Shown: positions 10,360-19,029, counted from the first letter of the stretch. The stretch is DNA of 64,000 nucleotides from Hyphomicrobium sp. CS1BSMeth3 (GCF_900117415.1 NZ_FPEI01000006.1:2647001-2711000), one strand, 5' to 3'. Numbers and translations: made by a program. The notes: generated by a model from the sequence alone, not told the origin.

Positions 10360-10639
10360 ATGAGGCCTCCCCAGACCTTGAATTCCCATCGCGCGCCCGC
10401 TTTACACAGTGCCTCGCGTGGAGGGACAAAATTGCATTCGTACGGACATACGTCAATTTGAGATATTCAGATTCCGATGGCGTGCCAGTGGATTGAGCAA
10501 GATGGCGCCGAGGCGGTCGAATGAGCTTACGATGCTTGGATCATACGTATGCCGATCACGCCGTGCAGTTGACGGACGCAGGGCTGCCGTCGAAGCTCAC
10601 GCGACATTGGACAGCCCCGAAAGTCGCGGAGCAAGCCCC

Positions 10640-11512
10640 ATGAAGATCACGCATCTCTGTAAGCTCCTCGGACTGCTTCTTGGGATTATCGTCCTGTTCG
10701 GCGTGGTGCCGCGCGCGAGCGCTGCCGAGCCCATCGAGATCTTCGATGCTCATCTTCACTACAATTGGGAGCCAAAGCCCTACTTCTCGCTCGACGAGGT
10801 GCTCGCGCTCTTCAAGAAGCACCGCGTCACGGGCATCCTCGCGACGAGCCGGCCGAACGACGGCACGCGCGCGCTCGTCGCCGCCCAAGCCGTGGGGAAG
10901 GCCGAGGGGCTTTGGGTCGTGCCCTTCATCCGGCCCTATCGCATTCGGGCCGACATCGGCAGTTGGTTCAACGATCCCTCGATCTACGACCTCGTGCGCG
11001 AGGAATACGCGCGTGGCGGCTATCGCGGGGTCGGCGAGTTCCACCTTACGGGTCGCGCCGCCGCCACCGACTGGGTGCGCAAGACCGTCGACTTCGCTGT
11101 CGCGCACGACCTCTACCTGCACGCACATGCCGATGCGGAAGCCATCGAGATCCTGTTCGCTCATAATCCCAAGAGCCGCATCATCTGGGCCCACACGGGC
11201 TTCTCGCTCGAGCCGGCACGCGTTGCGGCACTCCTGGACAAGTATCCGACGCTCTGGGGCGAGCTCTCCTATCGCGGCGGCATAACCGAAGGTGGACGGC
11301 TGTCGCCTGCGTGGCGCGCCCTGTTCGAGCGCTATCCCGACCGCTTCCTCATTGGCTCGGACACCTGGATCAACGAGCGGTGGGCGAGCTACGGCGAGAT
11401 CATCGCCGGCTATCGGCGCTGGCTCGCGGAGTTGCCACCCGAGATCGCGGCCAAGATCGCGCATGGCAATGCCCGCGCCCTCTTCAAGGATGCCGCGCCG
11501 CCTGTACGATAG
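10640..11512 (+). CDS. Exported amidohydrolase-2 family protein
   Basis: 290-aa TIM-barrel metal hydrolase of the amidohydrolase-2 superfamily with an N-terminal signal peptide (residues 1-28, hydrophobic core LLGLLLGIIVLFGVV, cleavage near ASAA), so it is probably periplasmic. Metal-site candidates are the DAHLH motif near residue 35, HAHAD near 165, HTGFS near 184 and the aspartate in LIGSDTW near 245. The ATG at MKITHLCKLL is used; upstream in-frame starts lack a signal peptide. It is divergent from the D-glutamate cyclase gene and ends 3 bp from the convergent SnoaL-like gene. Substrate unknown. Confidence 0.8.
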   Translation: MKITHLCKLLGLLLGIIVLFGVVPRASAAEPIEIFDAHLHYNWEPKPYFSLDEVLALFKKHRVTGILATSRPNDGTRALVAAQAVGKAEGLWVVPFIRPYRIRADIGSWFNDPSIYDLVREEYARGGYRGVGEFHLTGRAAATDWVRKTVDFAVAHDLYLHAHADAEAIEILFAHNPKSRIIWAHTGFSLEPARVAALLDKYPTLWGELSYRGGITEGGRLSPAWRALFERYPDRFLIGSDTWINERWASYGEIIAGYRRWLAELPPEIAAKIAHGNARALFKDAAPPVR

Positions 11513-11515
11513 ATC

Positions 11516-11923
11516 TCACGGCGCGAAGCTCGACCGCAGCTCAGCCGCCCATCTCCCCTCGATGCGCGTGACCACCCAGATGGAGCGATAGCTTGCGATG
11601 GCCGAGTTGTCGGCGCGGTAGCGCGTGAACTGCACGTCGAGATGAACCTTCTCTGGGGACGCCGCGATGACCTTGCGGAAGTCCCACGCGCTGTGATGCC
11701 AGTCGCCGCCGGCGCGGGCGCGGAAATCAGCGAAGTAGCGCTCCGGGCTTTCCCAGATCCGCATGCCGGCGCCGGACAGACGATAGTGCGGAAAGTGCAG
11801 CGTTGCGGCGAGCGCGACATCGTCCTTGGCATTCAGCGCCGCGATATGGCGGTCGAGCACCTCGATGGCCGCTGCCACGGCCGCCGGATCGTCGGACGCG
11901 CTCATTGCACTATCGCCCACCAT
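11516..11923 (-). CDS. SnoaL/NTF2-like fold protein
   Basis: 135-aa small alpha+beta protein of the NTF2/SnoaL type. It shows the usual N-terminal helix (AAIEVLDRHIAALNAKD), a central ARAGGDWHHSAWD strand region and a C-terminal SYRSIWVVTRIEGRWAAELRSSF strand pair. Families of this fold include ketosteroid isomerases and many proteins of unknown role. The start at MVGDSAM is set by a GGAGG site 5 bp upstream. It is convergent with the amidohydrolase and divergent from the carboxymuconolactone decarboxylase-like gene. No reaction can be assigned. Confidence 0.75.
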   Translation of the reverse strand: MVGDSAMSASDDPAAVAAAIEVLDRHIAALNAKDDVALAATLHFPHYRLSGAGMRIWESPERYFADFRARAGGDWHHSAWDFRKVIAASPEKVHLDVQFTRYRADNSAIASYRSIWVVTRIEGRWAAELRSSFAP

Positions 11924-12006
11924 GCGAACCTCCGCGGCCGGTTGTTGACGCCCGGCAAGGCGATGCGGGACACTTCGCCGATCCCCCGCGCAAAAAGGAG
12001 CACTCA

Positions 12007-12399
12007 ATGAAGCCCGTCGATCCCCGCACTGCAAGCCCCGAGGTGCGCGCCGTCTTCGACGACATCAAAGCGACGCGCAAGGTCAAGACGATCAACAATT
12101 TCTGGCGTTATCTCGCCCACGAGCCGCGCATGCTCAAGCACACCTGGGAGAGCCTCAAGGCCATCATGGGGCCCGGACACCTGGACCCGCTGACCAAGGA
12201 GCTCGTCTATGTCGCCATCTCGATCACCAACAACTGCGAGTACTGCATGGCCTCGCACACAGCGGCTGCACGCGCCAAGGGAGCGACGGAAGCTCAGATC
12301 AATGAGCTCTATGCGGTCGTCGGGCTCGCCAACATGACCAACCGTCTCGCGAACGCCTACAAAGTCCCGGTCGACGCGCAATTCAAGGATGCAACCTGA
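12007..12399 (+). CDS. Carboxymuconolactone decarboxylase/AhpD family protein
   Basis: 130-aa all-helical AhpD-like protein. The CxxC-type redox motif is present as NCEYCMASHTAAA (cysteines near residues 78 and 81, with the following histidine), the signature of alkylhydroperoxidase-like members rather than true carboxymuconolactone decarboxylases. A GGAG ribosome site lies 7 bp before the ATG. It stands alone on the plus strand. A role in thiol-dependent peroxide reduction is inferred from the motif. Confidence 0.85.
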   Translation: MKPVDPRTASPEVRAVFDDIKATRKVKTINNFWRYLAHEPRMLKHTWESLKAIMGPGHLDPLTKELVYVAISITNNCEYCMASHTAAARAKGATEAQINELYAVVGLANMTNRLANAYKVPVDAQFKDAT

Positions 12400-12427
12400 G
12401 GCGTCTGCCACCTGATTGCCGCGGTTG

Positions 12428-12450
12428 GCCTCTAGCGTACGCTCAGAGGC
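12428..12450. other. Hairpin downstream of the AhpD-like gene
   Basis: GCCTCT / AGAGGC arms enclose a second perfect palindrome AGCGTACGCT. It begins about 28 bp after the stop codon. There is no T-run, so it may be a transcript-end stabilising stem rather than an intrinsic terminator. The remaining bases up to 12643 show nothing recognisable. Confidence 0.35.
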
Positions 12451-12643
12451 ACTTGTGGCGCGCAGTTCAGCAGCGACCCATGATCGCGGTATCGGAAAAA
12501 CTCGGAATTTTGCCGCAATGCGCGACGATGCGTGCTCAGGTGTGGTATTAGGGGCACGCGGCGCGGCGTTCAATTTGCGTTCCGCGAAAGCGTTGCCGAA
12601 CCGAGCATGACCGGCCATCAGCACTTCGAGAACGACGGGACTC

Positions 12644-14203
12644 ATGTCGCAAGCCGATCAACCCATTGAATGGTATCTGGCGCGCGACGGGCAGCAGCAC
12701 GGTCCGATCAGCGCCGCGGAAATGGAGAAGATCATCGAGCTCGGCTATCTTCTGCCGACCGATCTCGTGTGGCGACAAGGCTTTACGGACTGGAAGCCCG
12801 CCTCCGACGCATTCCCCAAGATGCCCGAGGTCCCAACCCAGGCTCCCCCGCCGCCGGCACCGCCTCCAACTCAGGCTGCTCCGCGGCCTGCCGACGCACC
12901 TGCTGCAAAAGCAGGGCCTGCGGAGCCGAGGGCAGACACGGCGCGCGACCGCGCACATATCGCGAAGGATCCCGCGAGCTGGGAGGCCGAAGCCCGCCGC
13001 AAGACCGTGCAAGGGGGCGGTGATCCAGCCGGCCTGGATGCTGGTCCGAAGGATCGCCCCGGGCAGGCGCCGGCACGCCACTCCGATCCGCGCGAGGTGA
13101 TCGCCGCAGAGGCAGCCCGACGCGAGGCAGCAGCCCGCCGGACGCGCGAGGCTGGCGCTCATCAGCCTCAGCCGGGCGCGCGCGGACCGGCTGGCCGCCA
13201 GCCGGCCACCGGCCAGCCCATGGGCGAGGCTCCGGTCCGAACCAATCCGACAGCACCGCTCCGCAGCCCACAGCCTGCCGCTGGCAGCGCCATGCCGCCG
13301 CATGGCGGGGATGAAGACGATGCCTGGGCCGACGAGCCGCCGCGTCGCCGCTTGCCGAAGCTCGCGATCGCCGCCGTCGCACTCCTCGTGCTCATCGGCG
13401 GGGGAGTCTTTGCCCTTCACGCCACGGGGCAGCTCGACCCCATCGTCAATCGTGTTTCGTCCGCCTCGGCGCCGCAGTCATCGACGCCGCCGACGGTTTC
13501 GGCCAGTCCCGAGGCGCGGAAGCAGGCGCCAGCCGACTATGCGACCGATCCGGTCGAGGTCGATCGCCAGTTCCAGCGCACGGCCCTCTGGAAACTGCTC
13601 AAGACCGAGTTCCCGGACTGGTACGGCGAGCGCGTGCGCGACACGGCCCGCCTCAAGGCCGAAGGAAAGGCCGACAAGGCGATCTCGCAACATCTTGCCG
13701 AGCAGCTTGTCGCACTGCGCCGCAAGCACGTGACGGATGCCCTAGCCGCGAGCCCGCAGCACCTGAAGACGGTCGCGACCGCATTCCTCGAGAACCTCGA
13801 ACGTCTCTCGCAGCACAGCGTCGATGCCTGCTACGGCTTCATCTCGCAGGGCGAGACCAATCCGCTGATCGTGGAGCTCACGAGCGCCTCCGAGCACACG
13901 CCCTCGCTGCAGCGCCAGGCTTCCGCGATCTTCACCGCCATCGTCGAGGGCCGCCGCACGCCGGCCCAGCACCGCCAGCCGACGCGCGACGACTACGACC
14001 AGCTCGCCATTCAGCTCGCCAAGCGCGGCTGGAGCCCCATGGACCTCCAGCTCTTCTCTGATGCCCGTTCGCTTGCACGAGCCGCACCCGAGCGGGTTTG
14101 CCGGATGGTCCAGGACTGGTTCGCGGCCCAGCTCGCCGTCGGCGACGAGGAAGTGCAGGTGCGCCTGCTCATCGAGGCCCTGAAACCGGTTGTCGCGGGC
14201 TAA
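12644..14203 (+). CDS. GYF_2-domain membrane protein
   Basis: 519-aa protein. Residues 7-55 form a GYF_2 domain (IEWYLARDGQQHGPISAAEM, then LVWRQGFTDWKPASDA), a proline-peptide-binding module. Then comes a long low-complexity region rich in Pro, Ala, Gln and Arg (about 60-225), one transmembrane helix (LAIAAVALLVLIGGGVFAL, near 235-253) and a C-terminal helical domain of about 220 residues outside known families. The topology suggests a cytoplasmic GYF domain and a periplasmic C-terminal domain. It lies 67 bp upstream of ccmC in the same orientation, but I see no evidence for a role in cytochrome maturation. The low-complexity middle may be its partner-binding region. Confidence 0.75.
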   Translation: MSQADQPIEWYLARDGQQHGPISAAEMEKIIELGYLLPTDLVWRQGFTDWKPASDAFPKMPEVPTQAPPPPAPPPTQAAPRPADAPAAKAGPAEPRADTARDRAHIAKDPASWEAEARRKTVQGGGDPAGLDAGPKDRPGQAPARHSDPREVIAAEAARREAAARRTREAGAHQPQPGARGPAGRQPATGQPMGEAPVRTNPTAPLRSPQPAAGSAMPPHGGDEDDAWADEPPRRRLPKLAIAAVALLVLIGGGVFALHATGQLDPIVNRVSSASAPQSSTPPTVSASPEARKQAPADYATDPVEVDRQFQRTALWKLLKTEFPDWYGERVRDTARLKAEGKADKAISQHLAEQLVALRRKHVTDALAASPQHLKTVATAFLENLERLSQHSVDACYGFISQGETNPLIVELTSASEHTPSLQRQASAIFTAIVEGRRTPAQHRQPTRDDYDQLAIQLAKRGWSPMDLQLFSDARSLARAAPERVCRMVQDWFAAQLAVGDEEVQVRLLIEALKPVVAG

Positions 14204-14270
14204 AGCAGGGGCACGCGCGCGAATGCCGCGGCTGCTTGCCGGCCGGATCAACTGCATCTAAGTCATCGCC

Positions 14271-15047
14271 ATGCAGACGAGCGCCCAGAACCTCACGAGC
14301 CGCCTTGCCAATCCGACCCGCTTCATGTCGCTCAGCGCGACCGCGTTGCCGTGGTTGGGGGGCATCGCCGCTGCATTCATTGCATTCGGCCTCTATCTCG
14401 CGTTCTTCTCAGCCCCGCCCGACTACCAGCAGGGCCAAACCGTCAAGATCATGTTCATCCACGTGCCCTCGGCCTGGCTCGCCATGGGCATCTATCTGCT
14501 GGTCGCGATCTCGAGCTTCGGGCTTCTGGTCTTCCGCCACCCCCTCGCCGACGTCTCTGCCAAGGCGGCCGTGCCGCTCGGTGCCGCTTTCACCTTTCTC
14601 GCGCTCATCACCGGCGCGCTCTGGGGCCGGCCCATGTGGGGCGCCTATTGGGTATGGGACGCGCGGCTCACATCCGTCCTCATTCTCTTCTTTCTCTATC
14701 TCGGGCTGATGGCACTGCGCTCCTCGCTCGACGACGAGGCCCTCGCCAGCAAGCTGACCGCAATTCTCGCGCTCGTCGGCATCGTCCTGCTGCCGATCAT
14801 CAAGTTCTCCGTCGAATGGTGGAATACGCTGCATCAGCCGGCAAGCGTGCTGCGCTTCGGCGGTCCGAGCATTCACGCATCGATCCTCGTTCCGCTGCTC
14901 GTCATGGCCGTGGGCTTCGTTCTCGCCTTCACCGCGATGCACCTGATGGCCATGCGCAATGAGATCCTGCGCCGCCGCGTGAAGGCGCTGACGCTCGCCG
15001 AGGTCAGCCGCGCCGGTGCCGGCCTCCCTGCGGGCGCGAAAGGCTGA
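14271..15047 (+). CDS. ccmC: Heme exporter protein CcmC
   Basis: 258-aa inner-membrane heme-handling protein with six transmembrane segments that delivers heme to CcmE during cytochrome c maturation (System I). The periplasmic tryptophan-rich motif is intact: WGAYWVWDARLT at residues 123-134. Histidine 64 (in FIHVPSAW) and a later histidine in the GPSIHASI segment are at the positions of the heme-ligand histidines. The length is standard. It is followed at once by ccmD and ccmG; ccmA and ccmB are 33 kb away on the other strand. Confidence 0.96.
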   Translation: MQTSAQNLTSRLANPTRFMSLSATALPWLGGIAAAFIAFGLYLAFFSAPPDYQQGQTVKIMFIHVPSAWLAMGIYLLVAISSFGLLVFRHPLADVSAKAAVPLGAAFTFLALITGALWGRPMWGAYWVWDARLTSVLILFFLYLGLMALRSSLDDEALASKLTAILALVGIVLLPIIKFSVEWWNTLHQPASVLRFGGPSIHASILVPLLVMAVGFVLAFTAMHLMAMRNEILRRRVKALTLAEVSRAGAGLPAGAKG

Positions 15048-15052
15048 GCACC

Positions 15053-15229
15053 ATGAACCTAGGGCCGCACGCAGCCTTCATCATCGCTTCCTATGCGATC
15101 GTCGCGGCGGTCATGATCACGCTCGTCGCCTGGCTGATTTTCGACGGCCGCCGCCAACAGCGTGCGCTCGACGCGCTCGAAGCCCGCGGCGTGCGCCGCC
15201 GGTCGCGCGCCGGGGATAGCGGCCAATGA
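15053..15229 (+). CDS. ccmD: Heme exporter protein CcmD
   Basis: 58-aa single-span membrane protein: periplasmic MNLGPHAAFIIASY, a hydrophobic helix (AIVAAVMITLVAWLIF), then a basic cytoplasmic tail DGRRQQRALDALEARG. This is the classical small CcmD layout; it helps release holo-CcmE from the CcmABC complex. It starts 5 bp after ccmC and overlaps the ccmG start by 4 bp. Confidence 0.92.
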   Translation: MNLGPHAAFIIASYAIVAAVMITLVAWLIFDGRRQQRALDALEARGVRRRSRAGDSGQ

Positions 15230-15831
15230 CGGACCGCACGACGGATGCGCCATCCGCGCCTCGCCGCAGGCGGCTGCTGATACTGGTACCGCTCGTGCTG
15301 TTCGGCGCCATGGCCGTGATGTTCGCCTTCGCGCTCACCAAGGGCGATCCTGCAAGACTGCCATCAGCGCTGATCGGCAAGCCGGCGCCGGCTCTCGCAT
15401 TGACTGCGATCGAAGGCCTGCAGGAGGGCCCGCGCGCCGTCCCGCTGCTCACGTCCGAGCTGCTGCAGAAGGGCGCGGTGACGGTCGTCAACTTCTGGGC
15501 CTCGTGGTGCCTCCCGTGCGTCGAGGAGCATCCGCTGCTCATCGAGATTGCACAGAAGGCGAGCGTGCCGGTGCTCGGCATCAACTACAAGGATGCCGCC
15601 GCCAATGCGCGCCGCTTCCTCGGTCGCTACGGAAATCCATATGCCGCCGTCGGTGCCGACACGTCCGGGCGCACGGCCATCGAATGGGGCGTCTACGGGA
15701 TGCCCGAGACCTTCATCCTCGATGGCCAGGGTCGCGTTGCCTACAAGCACGTCGGCCCGATCACGCAGGACGCACTCGAGCGCACGATCCTGCCAACGAT
15801 CGCGCGGCTGAGGGCCGGAAAACCGGGATGA
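15226..15831 (+). CDS. ccmG: Thiol:disulfide interchange protein CcmG/DsbE
   Basis: 201-aa membrane-anchored periplasmic thioredoxin that keeps apocytochrome c heme-binding cysteines reduced. One N-terminal transmembrane anchor (about residues 16-38) follows a basic cytoplasmic stretch. The active site WCLPC is at residues 94-98 within VVNFWASWCLPC, and the cis-proline segment is YGMPETFILD. It overlaps ccmD (ATGA). The gene ends just before a composite palindromic repeat. Confidence 0.95.
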   Translation: MTDRTTDAPSAPRRRRLLILVPLVLFGAMAVMFAFALTKGDPARLPSALIGKPAPALALTAIEGLQEGPRAVPLLTSELLQKGAVTVVNFWASWCLPCVEEHPLLIEIAQKASVPVLGINYKDAAANARRFLGRYGNPYAAVGADTSGRTAIEWGVYGMPETFILDGQGRVAYKHVGPITQDALERTILPTIARLRAGKPG

Positions 15832-15833
15832 CT

Positions 15834-15956
15834 CCTTCCCCTTCTCCCCGTTCTTACGGGGAGAAGGTGGGGATGAGGGGCGGGAACTCGCGCGACGTCA
15901 GCGTATGCCGCTGCCCCTCACCCTAGCCCTCTCCCCGCGCGCGGGGAGAGGGGATT
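15834..15956. repeat. Composite palindromic repeat, copy 1
   Basis: Two hairpins flank a core of about 30 bp. The left stem is CTTCTCCCCG/CGGGGAGAAGG and the right stem is CTCTCCCCGC/GCGGGGAGAG, joined by telomere-like CCCTCACCCTAGCC. The core contains GACGTCAGCGTATGCCGCTG. It sits between the convergent ccmG and ialB-like genes. Similar copies occur at 20771, 54353 and 62775. Confidence 0.85.
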
Positions 15957-15962
15957 CGATGC

Positions 15963-16493
15963 TTACTTGCAGCTCGTCGCGACAGCCTGAAGCGCCTGCG
16001 AGATGCCGGCGAGCGAGTAGGTGTCGGTCGTCGTCGTGCCGCGCTCGGATGTGCCCATCACCGTCATGGTCGAGCCCTTGCGCATGGCATCGAGAAGCTT
16101 CAGCTCGTCGCCCGCATCGGCGACGTAGGCGCGATCCCCATGCACGAACAGCTTGAAGTTCGTGCTGCCGACCGCGAGCGTCACCTCGCTCCCCCCGCGC
16201 AGCGGATAGCCGACGCGCACGCTGACCTCGGCCTTCACGCCGTCCTTGGGCCAGCTCGAGACATAGATGAAGGCCGGGCTGCGCTTGGCGCCCGACGGTT
16301 CCTGTTTGGTCGGCTGCGCAGTCGCAAAGCACAGCAGGCTCCCGCCATCGCCGTGCGAAAATGCCGTCCAGCTCGAGAACGTGCCGATGGATTTGATGTT
16401 CTGCGCGAGCGCGATGCTGCCGGCAAGCGCCACGGCCGCCACCGTAGCGGCGGCGCGCAGCGTGACGGCGCGCGTCCATCCCCGATGAGACAT
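15963..16493 (-). CDS. Invasion-associated locus B (IalB) family protein
   Basis: 176-aa exported protein of the IalB family, widespread in Hyphomicrobiales and named from Bartonella, where IalB is linked to erythrocyte entry; in free-living relatives the role is unknown. A signal peptide covers about residues 1-31 (basic start, then LRAAATVAAVALAGSIALAQ). The domain has the family-like segments WTAFSHGDGGSLLCFA, FIYVSSWP and a C-terminal AVATSCK cysteine that may pair with C55. The start could also be the methionine six codons upstream; neither has a strong ribosome site. Confidence 0.85.
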   Translation of the reverse strand: MSHRGWTRAVTLRAAATVAAVALAGSIALAQNIKSIGTFSSWTAFSHGDGGSLLCFATAQPTKQEPSGAKRSPAFIYVSSWPKDGVKAEVSVRVGYPLRGGSEVTLAVGSTNFKLFVHGDRAYVADAGDELKLLDAMRKGSTMTVMGTSERGTTTTDTYSLAGISQALQAVATSCK

Positions 16494-16553
16494 GAGCCTG
16501 CAATTCTCCATTCTCGTGCGGCGCTCTACCGGCACATTACGTCCGCCGACCGA

Positions 16554-17111
16554 TTATTGTTCCCCGCGACGGACGACGCGCCCGCCTTGCACATGCGGCT
16601 CGGGACCGACCATCGGCCCGCCCTCGCCCACCGGCCGCGCCGCGAATCGGCCGAGCGATCGTACGCGATCATACATGACGATGGCCCCCGCCATGGCCAC
16701 GTTGATACAGAACGTGGTCGGTATTTTGACAGTGTAGTCGCAACGCGCAAGCATCTGAGGCGAAAGGGATCCGCGCTCCGGCCCGAGCACATAGGCCGCC
16801 CGCAGCGGATGGCGGAAGCTCGGGAGGTCGATGGCATCCTCGATGAGCTCTATGCCCACGAGCTTGCAGCCCTGCGGCAGCACCATGTCCTCGAGGCTGG
16901 CCCAGTTGTAGTGTGGGAGATGCTGGAGCCCCCTAGAGGTATCAGCGGCAGCTTCGCGCGCCTGGTAGGTGGCCCCGACGGTGAACGTGAAGCTCGCACC
17001 GAAGCCATGTGCGGAGCGCATCAGGTTGCCGACGTTGAGGCTTTTGGATATGCGCTCGGCACCAATGGCGAAGTAGCCGCGGTTGACGGGCTGAGCCGGC
17101 GTCGTACTCAT
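16554..17111 (-). CDS. TrmH/SpoU family RNA methyltransferase
   Basis: 185-aa SPOUT-class RNA 2'-O-methyltransferase. Residues 14-40 carry the motif 1 region (ERISKSLNVGNLMRSAHGFGA), with the arginine and asparagine of family motif 1. Motifs 2 and 3 appear as AAYVLGPERGSLSP and VKIPTTFCINVAMAGAIVMYDR, which together form the trefoil-knot AdoMet site. It lacks an N-terminal substrate-recognition domain, so tRNA is a more likely target than 23S rRNA, but this is inference. It is divergent from the quinone-reductase gene. Confidence 0.88.
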   Translation of the reverse strand: MSTTPAQPVNRGYFAIGAERISKSLNVGNLMRSAHGFGASFTFTVGATYQAREAAADTSRGLQHLPHYNWASLEDMVLPQGCKLVGIELIEDAIDLPSFRHPLRAAYVLGPERGSLSPQMLARCDYTVKIPTTFCINVAMAGAIVMYDRVRSLGRFAARPVGEGGPMVGPEPHVQGGRVVRRGEQ

Positions 17112-17162
17112 GTCACGGGCGCTCCCGGTCGGAGGGCACTGAATTCATTGAGGAGGTGTCAC

Positions 17163-18137
17163 ATGAAGGCCGCCCTGTGCAAGTCGCTGGAAGGTCCCGA
17201 GGCTATCGTGATCAAGGAGATCGCGGATCCGGTCCCCGGGCCGGATGAGGTCGTGGTGCGGGTGCGCGCGGCGGCCCTCAACTTCCTCGACACGCTGATC
17301 ACGCGCGGCAAATACCAGTTCAAACCGGACCTTCCCTTCTCACCAGCCGCCGAAATCGCGGGCGTCGTGGAGGCCGTGGGCGCCAATGTGCGCGACCTGA
17401 AGGCTGGTCAGCGCGTGTGCGGCTACATTGCCTGGGGCGGGGCGCGCGAGAAGGTCGCGGTGCCGGCCAAGCTCATGATCCCGATCCCCGAGGGCGTCAG
17501 CGACAAAGCCGCCGCCGGCATCAGCGTGACCTACGGCACCGCCATGCACGGCCTCAAGGATCGCGGCGGGCTCAAGGCCGGCGAGAGCGTTGCCGTGCTC
17601 GGCGCCTCAGGCGGCGCGGGGCTTGCGGCCGTCGAGATCGCCAAGCTCATGGGCGCGCGCGTGATCGCCGTTGCCTCCAGTGCGGAGAAGCTCGCCATTT
17701 GCCGCGAGCATGGTGCCGACGAGCTGCTCAACTATGCGACCTCCGATCTCAAGACCGGCTTGCGCGAGCTGACCGGCGGCAAGGGCGTCGACGTCGTCTA
17801 CGACTGCGTCGGCGGCGACTATTCCGAAGCGGCCCTGCGCTCCATCGCCTGGGGCGGCCGCCTGCTCGTGATCGGCTTCGCGGCGGGTGCAATCCCGAAG
17901 ATCCCGCTCAATCTCTTCCTGCTCAAGAATGCCGCCGCGGTCGGCGTCTTCTGGGGCGAGATGATCATGCGCGAGCCCGAGCAGCACCGCGCGAACATGA
18001 TCGAGGTTCTGGACTGGTGTGCGAAAGGGCGTCTCAAACCGCACGTTCACGCGACCTACCCGCTCGCGCGCATCGGCGAGGCGATCACGGCCCTCGACAA
18101 GCGACAGGTCACAGGGAAGCTGATCGTCGAGATCTGA
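17163..18137 (+). CDS. NADPH:quinone oxidoreductase family protein
   Basis: 324-aa medium-chain dehydrogenase/reductase of the zeta-crystallin/quinone reductase group. The N-terminal GroES-like domain covers residues 1-115 (VRAAALNFLDTLITRG, AAEIAGVVEAVG). The Rossmann domain includes VLGASGGAGLAAVEIAKLMGA near 143-163. The zinc-binding cysteines and histidines of alcohol dehydrogenases are absent. The ATG is preceded by a strong GAGGAGG site, which rules out the long upstream extension in this frame. Substrate is unknown; reduction of quinones or enones with NADPH is the family norm. Confidence 0.9.
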   Translation: MKAALCKSLEGPEAIVIKEIADPVPGPDEVVVRVRAAALNFLDTLITRGKYQFKPDLPFSPAAEIAGVVEAVGANVRDLKAGQRVCGYIAWGGAREKVAVPAKLMIPIPEGVSDKAAAGISVTYGTAMHGLKDRGGLKAGESVAVLGASGGAGLAAVEIAKLMGARVIAVASSAEKLAICREHGADELLNYATSDLKTGLRELTGGKGVDVVYDCVGGDYSEAALRSIAWGGRLLVIGFAAGAIPKIPLNLFLLKNAAAVGVFWGEMIMREPEQHRANMIEVLDWCAKGRLKPHVHATYPLARIGEAITALDKRQVTGKLIVEI

Positions 18138-18288
18138 AGCTCGGATCTGCACCCGACGGCATACTGGCGGGGCGCGGGCTCTGCTAGTGTCATGCGTGCC
18201 GTCTGATCTGGCGGCATCTCATCTCCACTGCCCATCCGACGGCGGCGACGCCCGCCCATATCTCCTCCCATCACGCGGCGGGCCTCTC

Positions 18289-19020
18289 ATGACTGCGGAC
18301 GTTCTGCTCATCATCGCCGGCGCCTTTGCCGGCGGGCTCGTCAACGGGCTCACCGGCTTCGGGACTGGCATGACGGCGCTCGTGCTCTGGCTGCACGCCC
18401 TCCCCGTCACGGTCGCGGCAACGCTCGTGCTCGTCTGCTCTGTCGTGGCGCAACTGCAGTCGCTGCCCTCGATCTGGCACGCGCTCGACTGGCGCCGCCT
18501 TGCGCCTTTTCTCATTGGCGGTTTGATCGGCATTCCGCTCGGGACGTGGCTGCTCGTGATGGTCTCGGTGCAAGCAGTGAAGCTCGGCGTCGGCATCGTC
18601 GTCACGACCTATTGCACGGTCATGCTGCTCGGCAGCTTCCGCCCGACTGTCCATTGGGGCGGCCGCATTGCGGATGGCATCATCGGCCTTGCAGGCGGCA
18701 TTCTCGGCGGGCTCGCGGGGCTCTCCGGCGCGCTGCCGACGATCTGGGCGAGCCTGCGGAACTGGGGCAAGGATGCGCGCCGCGCCGTCTTCCAGGGCTT
18801 CAACCTGACGATCCTGACGGTCTCGCTCATGGCACACGCCGCCGCGGGCCTCGTGACGGCAGAGCTCGGTCGCGCGGTGCTCTTCGCGCTGCCCGGCACG
18901 CTCATCGGCGCCTTCATCGGCCAGCGCATTTACCGCCGCCTCGATGATCACCGCTATGACCGGCTCGTGCTCGCCATCCTGCTCGTCGCCGGGCTCACGT
19001 TGCTCTGGTCGAGCCTCTGA
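18289..19020 (+). CDS. Sulfite exporter TauE/SafE family protein
   Basis: 243-aa membrane protein with seven or eight hydrophobic segments of the TauE/SafE family, implicated in export of sulfite, sulfoacetate and other organosulfonates. Two internal half-repeats are visible, each with a glycine-rich turn (GGLVNGLTGFGTGMTAL near residue 14 and GILGGLAGLSGALPTI near 138). The start MTADVLLIIAG is chosen for the hydrophobic N terminus. It is convergent with the MFS gene (9-bp gap). It lies about 3 kb from the sHdr operon, whose product is sulfite, so a sulfite-export role is plausible but not shown. Confidence 0.85.
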   Translation: MTADVLLIIAGAFAGGLVNGLTGFGTGMTALVLWLHALPVTVAATLVLVCSVVAQLQSLPSIWHALDWRRLAPFLIGGLIGIPLGTWLLVMVSVQAVKLGVGIVVTTYCTVMLLGSFRPTVHWGGRIADGIIGLAGGILGGLAGLSGALPTIWASLRNWGKDARRAVFQGFNLTILTVSLMAHAAAGLVTAELGRAVLFALPGTLIGAFIGQRIYRRLDDHRYDRLVLAILLVAGLTLLWSSL

Positions 19021-19029
19021 CGCGCACGT

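Noticed and set aside
15834-15956. CRISPR array or tRNA-like structure in the palindromic repeat
   Set aside because: Only one bipartite unit per site, no regular spacers, and no tRNA arms or CCA-end pattern.
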